Source: Sinorhizobium sp. BG8 (lineage in GTDB: Bacteria; Pseudomonadota; Alphaproteobacteria; Rhizobiales; Rhizobiaceae). Taken from it: DNA of 64,000 nt. Below are positions 54,068-64,000 of this stretch, piece by piece. Position numbers and translations under genes: made by a program. Each line of letters begins with the position of its first letter. Within the stretch, counting starts at the first letter, position 1. The DNA is taken from the NCBI RefSeq assembly GCF_016864555.1, contig NZ_CP044011.1, positions 973,001 through 1,037,000 of the forward strand, read 5' to 3'. The notes under the pieces are model-generated. The model did no database searches. It was not told the DNA's origin and worked only from the letters and a program-made list of their open reading frames with translations.

Positions 54068-55375
54068 GTGACACTCGATCTCGCAGCATACGCCGCAGAC
54101 AAGGGCGTGAAATACTTCATGATCAGCTACACGGACCTGTTCGGCGCCCAGCGTGCCAAGCTGGTGCCGACAGCGGCGATCGCCGACATGCAGAAGGACG
54201 GTGCGGGTTTCGCCGGATTTGCGACCTGGCTCGACCTGACCCCCGCCCACCCCGATCTATTCGCCATTCCTGATGCCTCCTCCGTCATCCAGCTCCCGTG
54301 GAAGAAGGATGTTGCGTGGGTGGCGGCCGATTGCATCATGGACGACAAGCCCGTCGAACAGGCCCCGCGCGTTGTGCTGAAGAAGCTGATCGCCGAGGCG
54401 GAAAGGGAGGGCTTGAGGGTCAAGACAGGTGTCGAGGCGGAGTTTTTCCTGATCTCGCAAGACGGTTCCGTGATTTCCGACAGCTTCGATACGGCGGAGA
54501 AGCCCTGCTACGACCAGCAGGCGGTGATGCGCCGGTACGACGTCATCGCCGAAATCTGCGACTACATGCTCGAACTCGGCTGGAAGCCCTACCAGAACGA
54601 CCATGAGGACGCGAACGGCCAGTTCGAGATGAACTGGGAATTCGATGATGCGCTGGCAACCGCCGACAAGCATTCCTTCTTCAAGTTCATGGTGAAGTCC
54701 GTCGCCGAGAAGCATGGACTGCGCGCAACCTTCATGCCGAAGCCCTTCAAGGGGCTGACCGGCAACGGGTGCCATTGCCACATCTCCGTCTGGGACACCG
54801 CCGGAAAGGTCAACGCCTTCGCCGACAGGGAGATGCCATTCGGCCTTTCCCAACAGGGTCGTACCTTCCTCGGCGGCATCATGAAACATGCCTCGGCGCT
54901 TGCGGCGGTCACGAACCCGACGGTGAATTCATACAAGCGCATCAACGCGCCCCGCACGATCTCGGGCGCGACATGGGCGCCGAATACGGTCACCTGGACC
55001 GGCAACAACCGCACGCACATGGTGCGTGTACCGGGTCCCGGCCGCTTCGAGCTGCGGCTTCCGGACGGTGCGGTCAATCCTTACCTCCTGCAGGCGATCA
55101 TCATCGCCGCGGGTCTGAGCGGCATGCGCTCGAAGGCCGATCCCGGGCCGCATTACGACATAGATATGTACAAGGACGGGCACACGGTAACGGGCGCGCC
55201 GAAATTGCCGCTGAACCTTCTCGATGCCTTGCGGGAATACGAGGCGGACGAGGCGCTCCAGCAGGCGCTGGGCACGGAGTTCTCCGCGGCCTACCTCAAG
55301 CTCAAGCACGGCGAGTGGAATACCTACTGCTCGCAGTTCACGCCCTGGGAACACCAGACGACCCTCGACATCTAA
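54068..55375 (+). CDS. glnT: Type III glutamine synthetase GlnT / gamma-glutamylmethylamide synthetase
   Basis: 435 residues from GTG at 54068, which follows AAAAGGGGAA with good spacing; the GTG at 54041 is less likely. The glutamine-synthetase fold has the glutamate/metal motifs GVEAEFFL, NDHEDANGQFEMNWEFDDAL, the ATP region GNGCHCHIS, and RVPGPGRFELRLPDGAVNPYLLQA. GlnT and GmaS are close relatives and cannot be told apart by eye. The neighbours glxBCD and soxBDAG favour GmaS, which ligates methylamine to glutamate with ATP. Confidence 0.85.
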   Translation: MTLDLAAYAADKGVKYFMISYTDLFGAQRAKLVPTAAIADMQKDGAGFAGFATWLDLTPAHPDLFAIPDASSVIQLPWKKDVAWVAADCIMDDKPVEQAPRVVLKKLIAEAEREGLRVKTGVEAEFFLISQDGSVISDSFDTAEKPCYDQQAVMRRYDVIAEICDYMLELGWKPYQNDHEDANGQFEMNWEFDDALATADKHSFFKFMVKSVAEKHGLRATFMPKPFKGLTGNGCHCHISVWDTAGKVNAFADREMPFGLSQQGRTFLGGIMKHASALAAVTNPTVNSYKRINAPRTISGATWAPNTVTWTGNNRTHMVRVPGPGRFELRLPDGAVNPYLLQAIIIAAGLSGMRSKADPGPHYDIDMYKDGHTVTGAPKLPLNLLDALREYEADEALQQALGTEFSAAYLKLKHGEWNTYCSQFTPWEHQTTLDI

Positions 55376-55401
55376 CAGCCGGTACGCCGGCATTCGTCTC
55401 C

Positions 55402-55431
55402 CGATGCCCCGTGCCGACGCACGGGGCATCG
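55402..55431 (+). other. Strong hairpin in the glnT-purU gap
   Basis: CGATGCCCCGTGC and GCACGGGGCATCG form a 13-bp perfect stem with a CGAC tetraloop, 26 bp after the glnT stop and 33 bp before purU. No T run follows, so it looks like an RNA-stabilising or partial-termination element. Confidence 0.6.
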
Positions 55432-55464
55432 TCAAGCATGCCGACACAGATGGGAAGCCTCGCA

Positions 55465-56349
55465 ATGCTCAAGTTCGTCCTGACCGTCACCTGCCCGACA
55501 AAAAGGGGCATCGTTGCCGCGATATCGCAGTTCCTGGCGGAAAACGGTTGCAACATCGTCGATAGCGCACAGTTCGATGATCTGCATACCGGGACCTTCT
55601 TCATGCGGGTCACCTGCGTCAGCGAGGAGAAGGCAACGCTTGCCGCGCTCGAATCCGGCTTCGAATCCATCGCTTCCACCTTGGACATGACATACGCGTT
55701 TCACGACAGCGAGAAGCGGATGAAGGTTCTGCTGATGGTGTCGCGGTTCGGGCATTGCCTGAACGACCTTCTGTATCGCTGGAAGATCGGGGCGCTGCCG
55801 ATCGACATCGTCGGTGTCGTCTCCAACCACTTCGATTATCAGAAGGTGGTGGTCAACCACGACATCCCGTTCCACCACGTCAAGGTGACGAAGGACAACA
55901 AGCCGCAGGCCGAGGCGCGGCTGATGGAGATCGTCGAGCAGACCGAGGCCGATCTCATCGTGCTCGCCCGCTACATGCAGGTGCTGTCGGATGCGGTGTG
56001 CAAGAAGATGTCCGGCCGCATCATCAACATCCACCACTCGTTCCTGCCGTCGTTCAAGGGGGCCAACCCCTACAAGCAGGCCTATGAGCGCGGAGTGAAG
56101 CTGATCGGCGCGACGGCGCACTACGTCACCGAGGATCTCGACGAGGGTCCGATCATCGAGCAGGACACCGCCCGCATCACCCATGCGCAGAGCCCGGAGG
56201 ACTACGTCTCGATCGGCCGCGACGTCGAGAGCCAGGTGCTGGCGCGGGCGGTGCATGCGCATATCCACCACCGCGTCTTCATGAACGGCCACCGCACCAT
56301 CGTGTTCCCGGCAAGCCCCGGCTCCTACGCTTCCGAGCGCATGGGCTGA
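55465..56349 (+). CDS. purU: Formyltetrahydrofolate deformylase PurU
   Basis: 294 residues: an N-terminal ACT domain (FVLTVTCPTKRGIVAAISQFLAENGCNIVDS) and a formyltransferase-like hydrolase domain (HHVKVTKDNKPQAE, LARYMQVLSD, NIHHSFLPSFKGANPYKQAYERGVKLIGATAHYVTEDLDEGPIIEQD). It hydrolyses 10-formyl-H4-folate to formate and H4-folate. The start at 55465 gives the usual length; the long upstream frame is shadow of glnT. Beside a methylamine pathway it would dispose of the one-carbon units loaded onto folate by the Sox/Mgd enzyme. Confidence 0.93.
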   Translation: MLKFVLTVTCPTKRGIVAAISQFLAENGCNIVDSAQFDDLHTGTFFMRVTCVSEEKATLAALESGFESIASTLDMTYAFHDSEKRMKVLLMVSRFGHCLNDLLYRWKIGALPIDIVGVVSNHFDYQKVVVNHDIPFHHVKVTKDNKPQAEARLMEIVEQTEADLIVLARYMQVLSDAVCKKMSGRIINIHHSFLPSFKGANPYKQAYERGVKLIGATAHYVTEDLDEGPIIEQDTARITHAQSPEDYVSIGRDVESQVLARAVHAHIHHRVFMNGHRTIVFPASPGSYASERMG

Positions 56350-56369
56350 GACAGAGACCGGCGGAACAG

Positions 56370-56401
56370 AAAACGGCCGGCGAGGGAAACCTCGCCGGCC
56401 G
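56370..56401. terminator. Bidirectional terminator between purU and pcaF
   Basis: CGGCCGGCGAGG-GAAA-CCTCGCCGGCCG (56374-56401) is a 12-bp perfect stem closed by a GNRA-type GAAA tetraloop. On the minus strand it is followed by TTTTCTGTT, so it chiefly ends pcaIJF, but it also stands 24 bp after purU. Confidence 0.85.
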
Positions 56402-56432
56402 ATTGCGTTCCGGTTTCTGCTTTGGCGGAAGC

Positions 56433-57638
56433 TCAGACGCGTTCGAGTGCGATCGCGATCCCCTGGCCGACGCCGATGCACATCATCGAGAGCGAATAGC
56501 GCCCGCCGGTTTCGCCAAGTTCGAGCGCAGCCGTGCCGGTGATGCGCGCGCCCGACATGCCGAGCGGATGGCCGAGCGCGATTGCACCGCCATTGCGGTT
56601 GACACGTCCGTCGTCGTCGGCGATCCCGAGCTGGCGAAGCGTGGCGAGGCCCTGGCTGGCAAAGGCTTCGTTGAGCTCGATCACGTCGAACTGGTCCTGT
56701 GTCATGCCGAGCCGGGCCATCAGCTTCTGCGAAGCGGGTGCCGGACCGATGCCCATGATGCGTGGTGGGACGCCGGCGGTTGCACCGCCGAGAATGCGGG
56801 CGATCGGCGTCAACCCGTGCTTGCGCGCAGCCGCCTCGGAGGCAATGACGAGCGCTGCGGCGCCGTCATTGACGCCGGACGCATTGCCGGCAGTTACCGT
56901 GCCGCCTTCCTTCCTGAAGGGCGTGCCAAGCTTGGCGAGCGCTTCCATTGTGGTCGCGCGCGGATGTTCGTCCTTGTCGACCACGATCGGATCGCCCTTT
57001 CGCTGCGGGATCGTGACGGAGGTGATCTCCTTGGCGAGGCGCCCATTGGCCTGGGCGGCCGCCGCCTTGTCCTGGCTGCGGACGGCAAAGGCATCCTGAT
57101 CCGTGCGGGAGACCATGAAGTCTTCAGCGACGTTCTCGCCTGTCTCCGGCATGGAATCGACGCCGTACTGCTTCTTCATCAGCGGATTGACGAAGCGCCA
57201 ACCGATCGTGGTGTCGTAGATCTCCGCGCTGCGGGAAAAGGCCGTTTCAGCCTTGGGAAGCACGAAGGGGGCACGGGACATGCTCTCGACACCGCCGGCG
57301 ATCATGAGCTCGGCCTCGCCGGACTTGATCGCCCGGGCGGCGGCGATCACGGCGTCCATGCCTGACCCGCAAAGCCGGTTGATCGTGGTGCCGGAGACGC
57401 CGACCGGCAGACCCGCGAGCAGCAGGGACATGCGCGCGACGTTGCGGTTGTCCTCGCCCGCCTGGTTGGCACAGCCGAAAATGACGTCGTCTACGGCTTC
57501 CCAGTCGACAGAGGCATTGCGCCCCATGAGCGCCTTCAGCGGTACCGCGCCGAGATCGTCGGCGCGAACGGCGGAAAGCGAGCCGCCGAAGCGGCCGATG
57601 GGCGTGCGGATATAGTCGCAGATGTAAGCGTCGGTCAT
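56433..57638 (-). CDS. pcaF: 3-oxoadipyl-CoA thiolase PcaF
   Basis: A 401-residue thiolase with active-site Cys90 (NRLCGSGMDAV), His in ALGHPLGMSGAR and the second Cys in MMCIGVGQG. The start at 57638 gives MTDAYICDYIRTPIGRFGGSLS, typical of PcaF. It cleaves 3-oxoadipyl-CoA to succinyl-CoA and acetyl-CoA, the last step of the beta-ketoadipate pathway. One base separates it from the pcaJ stop. Confidence 0.94.
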   Translation of the reverse strand: MTDAYICDYIRTPIGRFGGSLSAVRADDLGAVPLKALMGRNASVDWEAVDDVIFGCANQAGEDNRNVARMSLLLAGLPVGVSGTTINRLCGSGMDAVIAAARAIKSGEAELMIAGGVESMSRAPFVLPKAETAFSRSAEIYDTTIGWRFVNPLMKKQYGVDSMPETGENVAEDFMVSRTDQDAFAVRSQDKAAAAQANGRLAKEITSVTIPQRKGDPIVVDKDEHPRATTMEALAKLGTPFRKEGGTVTAGNASGVNDGAAALVIASEAAARKHGLTPIARILGGATAGVPPRIMGIGPAPASQKLMARLGMTQDQFDVIELNEAFASQGLATLRQLGIADDDGRVNRNGGAIALGHPLGMSGARITGTAALELGETGGRYSLSMMCIGVGQGIAIALERV

Positions 57639-57639
57639 G

Positions 57640-58413
57640 TCAGGCAGCCTCGTGCGCTTTCTTGGTGCGGGCATTGATGTCGCGGAGCACGGAAAGCTCG
57701 GCTTCCGTGGGCACCGGCGTTTCCGCAACGTCATCGGCAAACCTGATCGGCCAGCCGCAATTGTCGATGATCTGTTCGCGGGTGACACCCTTGTGGATCG
57801 AAGTGACGGTCAGTTCCTTCGTGTCCGGATCCGGCTCGAGGATGCAAAGATCGGTAATCACCTGGGTCGGCCCCTTGGTCCTCATTCCGAGCCGTTCGCG
57901 ATGATTTCCGCCCTCGCCGTGCCCCATCGAGGTGATGAAGGGGAGCTTGTCCACGAAGCCGCGCTTCGAGAGTGCCATGGTGATGAAGATCCGGCCGCAG
58001 TTGGAAGCGATCTCCGGCGCGCCGCCGCCGCCCGGCAGGCGAACCTTGGGATGATCGTAGGGGCCGACAACGGTGGTGTTCAGGTTCGCGAAGCGGTCGA
58101 TCTGCGCCCCGCCAAGGAACCCGGTGGTGATGTGGCCACCCTGGAGCCAGTAGCGGAACATTTCAGGTACCGCGACCGTGAACAGCGCGGTATCGCAGAG
58201 TTCGCCGTCGCCGATCGATAGCGGCAGGACATCCGGCTTGGTGCCAACGGTCCCGCTCTCGTAGATGAGCGTAATGTCGGGCGCATGGGTCAGGCGGGCG
58301 ACATTGCAGGCGGCCGAAGGGGCGCCGATGCCGACGAAGCAGACGTCGTCGTTGGTGAGCGCACGCGCGGCGGCAATGGTCATCATCTCGTTGGGCGTAA
58401 ATTCGTTGCTCAT
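57640..58413 (-). CDS. pcaJ: 3-oxoadipate CoA-transferase subunit beta PcaJ
   Basis: 257 residues of the CoA-transferase I beta fold with ESGTVG (the catalytic Glu in YESGTVG), PGGGGAPEIASNCGRIFI and MTIAAARALTNDDVCFVGIG. With PcaI it moves CoA from succinyl-CoA to 3-oxoadipate. It lies 13 bp after pcaI. Its length, a little over the enteric form, is usual in rhizobia. Confidence 0.93.
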   Translation of the reverse strand: MSNEFTPNEMMTIAAARALTNDDVCFVGIGAPSAACNVARLTHAPDITLIYESGTVGTKPDVLPLSIGDGELCDTALFTVAVPEMFRYWLQGGHITTGFLGGAQIDRFANLNTTVVGPYDHPKVRLPGGGGAPEIASNCGRIFITMALSKRGFVDKLPFITSMGHGEGGNHRERLGMRTKGPTQVITDLCILEPDPDTKELTVTSIHKGVTREQIIDNCGWPIRFADDVAETPVPTEAELSVLRDINARTKKAHEAA

Positions 58414-58426
58414 CGTTCGTCCTCCC

Positions 58427-59287
58427 TTATGCAGCTCTGGCTGGCTTCTTGGTGGAGTACTTGGCGAAGTCTTCCGGCTTGCCTTTCATCACGTTCTCCT
58501 CGATCCAGGCCTGGAAGCTCTCGCGGTCGCGGGCGATCGCATCCCATGCAATGTAGAAGGCGTTCGAACGGGGATAGTACCCTTGCGCATAGGACGGGAA
58601 GGCGCCGCCCGGAACTTCGCAAACGGCAGTCACCGCCCAGGAGGGCAGCACGACCGAGTTGGGCGACGGCGGGTTCAACTCGTCCACGATTTCCTCGACG
58701 GTGACGATCGAACGCCTGGCCGCGAGAACCGCTTCCTTCTGCACGCCCACGATGCCCTCGAGCAGCACATTGCCCTTGCGGTCGGCGCGCAGCGCATGAA
58801 TGACGCTGACGTCCGGGCGGATCGACGGGACGGCGGCGAGAACCTCACCGGTGAAGGGGCAGGTCACCGACTTGATGTTCGGGTTCACCTTCGGCAGGTC
58901 GGCGCCGATATAGCCGCGCAGCATGGCGAAGGGGAGGTTGGCGGCGCCGGCCTCGTAGGCATTGGCCATGGCCGCGTGGGAGTGTTCTTCGATCTCGAGC
59001 GGCCGCGGCCACTGGTTCTCCACCGCGTCGCGGAAGCGGTGCAGCGAACCGACGCCGGGGTTGCCGCCCCAGGAGAACTTCATGCCGCGGGCAGCACCCA
59101 CGCCGATCAGCTGGTCGTAGATCAGGTCGGGCGTCATGCGGACGAGAAAGAGATCCTTGCGGCCCTGGCGGATGATTTCGTGTCCGGCGGCGTAGGGGAT
59201 CAGATGGGTGAAGCCCTCCATGGCGATGGTGTCGCCGTCTTTCAGGTTTTCGCCGATTGCCTCGGCAAGCGATGTGATCTTCGCCAT
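58427..59287 (-). CDS. pcaI: 3-oxoadipate CoA-transferase subunit alpha PcaI
   Basis: 286 residues of the CoA-transferase I alpha fold (MAKITSLAEAIGENLKDGDTIAMEGFTHLIPYAAGHEIIRQ, GVGAARGMKFSWGGNPGVGSLHRF). It is the first gene of pcaIJF, divergent from pcaR. AGGAGG lies before the ATG. Expression is expected to depend on PcaR with beta-ketoadipate. Confidence 0.93.
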   Translation of the reverse strand: MAKITSLAEAIGENLKDGDTIAMEGFTHLIPYAAGHEIIRQGRKDLFLVRMTPDLIYDQLIGVGAARGMKFSWGGNPGVGSLHRFRDAVENQWPRPLEIEEHSHAAMANAYEAGAANLPFAMLRGYIGADLPKVNPNIKSVTCPFTGEVLAAVPSIRPDVSVIHALRADRKGNVLLEGIVGVQKEAVLAARRSIVTVEEIVDELNPPSPNSVVLPSWAVTAVCEVPGGAFPSYAQGYYPRSNAFYIAWDAIARDRESFQAWIEENVMKGKPEDFAKYSTKKPARAA

Positions 59288-59478
59288 GGTTCCTCCTTAA
59301 GGCTGTCGTCGTGCATGGGATGGCGCTGCCTTCGTTCGAAGTCACCGCGGCACGAAGGCCGCGTCCCGCGCGTTGGTTCTCGCTAGCGGGCGAAGAAAGC
59401 CAGGGCGCCGATCCGGAGCCGGCACCAGCCCATTGCGTGGCCGGAAATAAGCACCCGATCAGACGGTCTCGTCAAATG

Positions 59479-59519
59479 TTTTGTGCGATAATTGACATTT
59501 GTTCAAATATCGCACAAAA
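59479..59519. promoter_or_regulatory. Large inverted repeat in the pcaI/pcaR gap, candidate PcaR operator
   Basis: TTTTGTGCGATA (59479-59490) and TATCGCACAAAA (59508-59519) are perfect 12-bp inverted arms separated by 17 bp. They lie 25 bp before the pcaR ATG. IclR-family regulators such as PcaR bind paired or tandem dyads of this kind, so PcaR is the natural candidate. Confidence 0.75.
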
Positions 59520-59520
59520 T
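59492..59520 (+). promoter_or_regulatory. Sigma-70-type promoter of pcaR
   Basis: TTGACA (59492-59497), 17-bp spacer, CAAAAT (59515-59520), ending 24 bp before the ATG. It lies between and within the inverted-repeat arms, so protein bound there would block it (negative autoregulation, inferred). Confidence 0.6.
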
Positions 59521-59544
59521 GCTTTCAAAATTGCAGGAGAGAGC

Positions 59545-60300
59545 ATGCGGGAAACGGATTATGTGGGCGGGTTCGCCAAGGGTCTGAAGGTAATCGAGGC
59601 CTTCGGGGAAACGCACCCGAGATTGACCATCACCGACGTTGCCAAGCAGACGGGCCTGGACCGCGCGACGGCGCGCCGCTGCCTGCTGACGCTGTCGGAG
59701 CTCGGCTATGCGGAGTATGACGGAAAGTTCTTCGAGCTGACGCCGCGGATTCTGCGGCTCGGTCACAGCTATCTCTCGGCGACGCCGCTGCCTCGCCTCG
59801 TACAGCCCTATCTCGATGGGCTCTCCGAGAAGGTAGGGCAGAGCGCATCCGCTTCCGTACTTGACGGTGCTGAGGTCGTCTATGTGGCGCGCGCCTCCCA
59901 GAAACGGGTCATGTCGATTAATCTGATGGCGGGGTCTCGGCTTCCTGCTTACTGCGCGTCGATGGGGCGTGTGCTTTTGGCAGCGTTGCCGGAAGCGGAG
60001 GCCCGCGGTCTGATCGAGAAGTCGGAACTCAAGGCGAATACGGAGCGAACGCTGACCGATCCGGATGCGCTGATGGCTGAACTCGCCCGCGTCCGCCGTC
60101 AGGGCTACGCGGTTATCGATCAGGAACTGGAGATTGGCCTCTGCTCCATTGCCGTTCCGCTCGAAAATGCCCGCGGACGCGTCGTCGCGGCACTCAACAT
60201 CGGCGCACCGGCTGCACTCGTTCCGGCTGCCGAGATGCCTGAACGCTATCTCTCGGCGATGGCCGAGGTTCAAGCGGCGCTGCGTCCGCTGCTTGCATGA
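59545..60300 (+). CDS. pcaR: IclR family regulator PcaR of the beta-ketoadipate pathway
   Basis: 251 residues: an N-terminal winged helix (FAKGLKVIEAFGETHPRLTITDVAKQTGLDRATARRCLLTLSELGY) and a C-terminal IclR effector domain (SVLDGAEVVYVARASQKRVMSINLMAGSRLPAYCASMGRVLLA, CSIAVPLENARG). The start at 59545 follows AGGAGA. The match to the PcaR/PobR branch and the divergent pcaIJF genes identify it as the beta-ketoadipate-responsive activator of pcaIJF. Confidence 0.9.
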   Translation: MRETDYVGGFAKGLKVIEAFGETHPRLTITDVAKQTGLDRATARRCLLTLSELGYAEYDGKFFELTPRILRLGHSYLSATPLPRLVQPYLDGLSEKVGQSASASVLDGAEVVYVARASQKRVMSINLMAGSRLPAYCASMGRVLLAALPEAEARGLIEKSELKANTERTLTDPDALMAELARVRRQGYAVIDQELEIGLCSIAVPLENARGRVVAALNIGAPAALVPAAEMPERYLSAMAEVQAALRPLLA

Positions 60301-60310
60301 GGCGCTTTCC

Positions 60311-60339
60311 TTGACATCATGCCTGCGTGCTTCTCTAAT
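60311..60339 (+). promoter_or_regulatory. Sigma-70-type promoter of the sulfite-oxidase-like gene
   Basis: TTGACA (60311-60316), 17-bp spacer, TCTAAT (60334-60339). The start point would be near 60346, about 23 bp before the ATG at 60369, with GAGG in between. It begins only 10 bp after the pcaR stop, so the gene is probably transcribed on its own. Confidence 0.65.
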
Positions 60340-60368
60340 CTTGCCGCATTGCAGCAAAGAGGTGCATC

Positions 60369-61015
60369 ATGAGCGACGGCGACCAGACCTCGGAAACGAA
60401 GTTGACCCTGTCGAAGCGGCGCTGGGCCGAGCAGGGAAAATTTCTGACCGGACGGGTCTCCCGTCCCGAAGAGGAGCGCCTCCCTCCAGGCCAGCACCTC
60501 GTCAAGAATTGGCCGGTGCTCGACCTCGGCCAGCAGCCGGTCGTCCGTAAGGAGAGCTGGCGGCTGGACGTCGCGGGCGAGGTGGAGAACCCCGTATCGT
60601 TCTCCTGGCGGGCCTTCGAGGCGCTGCCTTCGACCTCGAAGCTGTCCGACATCCACTGTGTGACGACATGGTCCCGCTATGATAACCGATGGGACGGCGT
60701 CTCCATTCACGATCTCCTGGATCTCGTCATGCCCAAGCCGCATGCGTCGCATGTGATGCTCACGTGCTATGACGGCTATACGACAAATCTCCCGCTCGCC
60801 GACTTTGCCGTCGAGGACGCCATCCTTGCCACCCATTGGGAAGGCGAGGCTCTGACGGCAGAACATGGTGGTCCGGTCCGCGTTGTCGTCCCGCATCTTT
60901 ATTTCTGGAAGAGTGCCAAGTGGATCAACCGGATTGAGTTCATGACCGGCGATCGGGCGGGTTTCTGGGAGCGTAACGGTTATCACATGCGCGGCGATCC
61001 ATGGGCCGAGGAGCG

Positions 61016-61031
<16 letters not shown>
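60369..61031 (+). CDS. Sulfite oxidase-like molybdopterin-dependent oxidoreductase
   Basis: 220 residues of the oxidoreductase molybdopterin-binding fold with the Mo-ligating Cys97 in IHCVTTWSRYDNRWDGV. The SUOX-type blocks SWRAFEALP and GGPVRVVVPHLYFWKSAKWINRIEF follow. There is no signal peptide and no heme or dimerisation domain, so it is a short, cytoplasmic YuiH-like form. The substrate is unknown and there is no evident role in protocatechuate use. Its end overlaps the convergent pobR by 16 bp. Confidence 0.83.
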
Positions 61032-63230
<2,199 letters not shown>

Positions 63231-63277
63231 GCACCATTCCTTGCGAGCATCGGCCGACGCCAACCCAGACCAGCGCC

Positions 63278-64000
63278 TCAGACCCGGGCAGAAACCTCTC
63301 GCGCAGCTTCCCTGATCGTCTGCATCAGCATCGATTGCGGCATTGAGGGCGAGGCATCGGTGCGTACCGTCAGACCGACCGGTCCGCGGGTCTCGCTGGT
63401 ATCGATGGGCAACGCGACGAGCGTTCCATCTTCGATGTCGTCGGCAACGACGCCCGCCGAGATGATCCAGACGGCATCGCTGGAGCGCACGAAGGCGCGG
63501 CCGAACGAATCGGACACCGTTTCGATGTGGTTCGGCAAACCGGCAATGCCGTTGGCAATCAGGAAACGCTCGACGAAGGGGCGGATGATGGAGGCTCGCG
63601 TCGGCATCAGGACCGGATAGGCTCCCAGCCCGGAGAAAACCGACCGGGGCGTCGAGAGAAGGGGATGCCCGGCGCGCACGCAGAAGACGACCTGCTCGGA
63701 GTAGAGGTGCTCGAAGGAGAAGCCGGTCATCTTGTCGGGCGCTGCAAGACGTCCCACGACAAGATCGAGATCGCCGACGCGCAGCTGCTCCAGAAGGACG
63801 GCGTTCTCCCCCGTGACGATCTTGATACGCGCGCCGGTTTCCTCCTTGAGGAAGAGCGAGATCGCACGCGGCATGATGCGGGTCGAAACCGTCGGCAGTG
63901 CCCCGACACGCACGGGTATCCCGTCTCCCTGCCGCTCCTGCGAAATGGAATCAAAGCCCTGGCGAAGCGCGGATAGGGCCGCCCCGGCATGCTTGAGGAA
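63278..64000 (-). CDS. pcaQ: LysR family regulator PcaQ, 5' end outside window
   Basis: 241 residues are visible, open to the right edge. They form the effector domain and linker of a LysR regulator (ALSALRQGFDSISQERQGDGIPVRVGALPTVSTRIMPRAISLFLKE, GLPNHIETVSDSFGRAFVRSSDAVWIISAGVV). The Met at 63913 is internal and the HTH would lie beyond 64000. The pattern and the pob/pca setting fit PcaQ, the activator of pcaDCHGB, whose genes would be expected further right. Convergent with pobA. Confidence 0.85.
   Translation of the reverse strand, partial: FLKHAGAALSALRQGFDSISQERQGDGIPVRVGALPTVSTRIMPRAISLFLKEETGARIKIVTGENAVLLEQLRVGDLDLVVGRLAAPDKMTGFSFEHLYSEQVVFCVRAGHPLLSTPRSVFSGLGAYPVLMPTRASIIRPFVERFLIANGIAGLPNHIETVSDSFGRAFVRSSDAVWIISAGVVADDIEDGTLVALPIDTSETRGPVGLTVRTDASPSMPQSMLMQTIREAAREVSARV

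Overview
The window looks like chromosomal DNA of a member of the Rhizobiaceae (Rhizobium / Ensifer / Shinella / Ciceribacter type). Pointers are high GC with dense short operons, a fructose transport operon in the frcR-frcB-frcC-frcA-frcK arrangement known from Sinorhizobium, membrane ferritin MbfA preceded by a perfect Irr-type iron control element, a CtrA-type TTAA-N7-TTAA site, an infC gene with an AUU start beside rpmI-rplT-pheS-pheT, and the pcaQ/pcaR/pobR style of protocatechuate regulation. I see no insertion sequence, prophage block, CRISPR array, rRNA or tRNA gene.

Layout. 0-2.7 kb: BA14K-like protein (5' end missing), Rdx-type selenoprotein-W-like protein, DoxX protein, a degenerate receiver and a Crp/Fnr regulator. 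2.7-9.5 kb: pyrC, then the frc fructose ABC transporter and its kinase, divergent from frcR and a RbsD/FucU mutarotase. 9.5-20 kb: small secreted protein, LysR/SDR pair, lepA, XRE-cupin/GNAT pair, an acetylpolyamine-amidohydrolase-like deacetylase, an OmpA-like lipoprotein, an EamA exporter, truncated haemoglobin and cyclopropane fatty acid synthase. 20-24.5 kb: mbfA, then a membrane glycosyltransferase trio. 24.5-35 kb: two oxidoreductases, an orphan membrane protein, then the translation block pheT-pheS / rplT-rpmI / infC, an alpha/beta hydrolase and a periplasmic transglutaminase-like peptidase. 35-44 kb: spike-base-like protein, xseA, regulators, exporters, a ProC-like reductase, an M29 aminopeptidase, a metallo-beta-lactamase-fold protein and YbaK.

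43.9-64 kb is a catabolic section. Four genes of the soxBDAG type (N-methylglutamate dehydrogenase or sarcosine oxidase) lie divergent from glxA, an XRE-cupin regulator, glxBCD (N-methylglutamate synthase type), glnT (GS-III or gamma-glutamylmethylamide synthetase) and purU. Together they form a near complete N-methylglutamate route that would turn methylamine into ammonia plus a one-carbon unit. Next to it are pcaIJF, pcaR, pobR, pobA and pcaQ of the 4-hydroxybenzoate / protocatechuate branch of the beta-ketoadipate pathway.

A warning about the data: five genes (frcK, the membrane glycosyltransferase, pheT, xseA and the proC-like gene) are each broken by an apparent single-base loss in or beside a run of G or C. 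Two of them are housekeeping genes and pheT is essential. The most economical explanation is indel error in the sequence, not gene decay.
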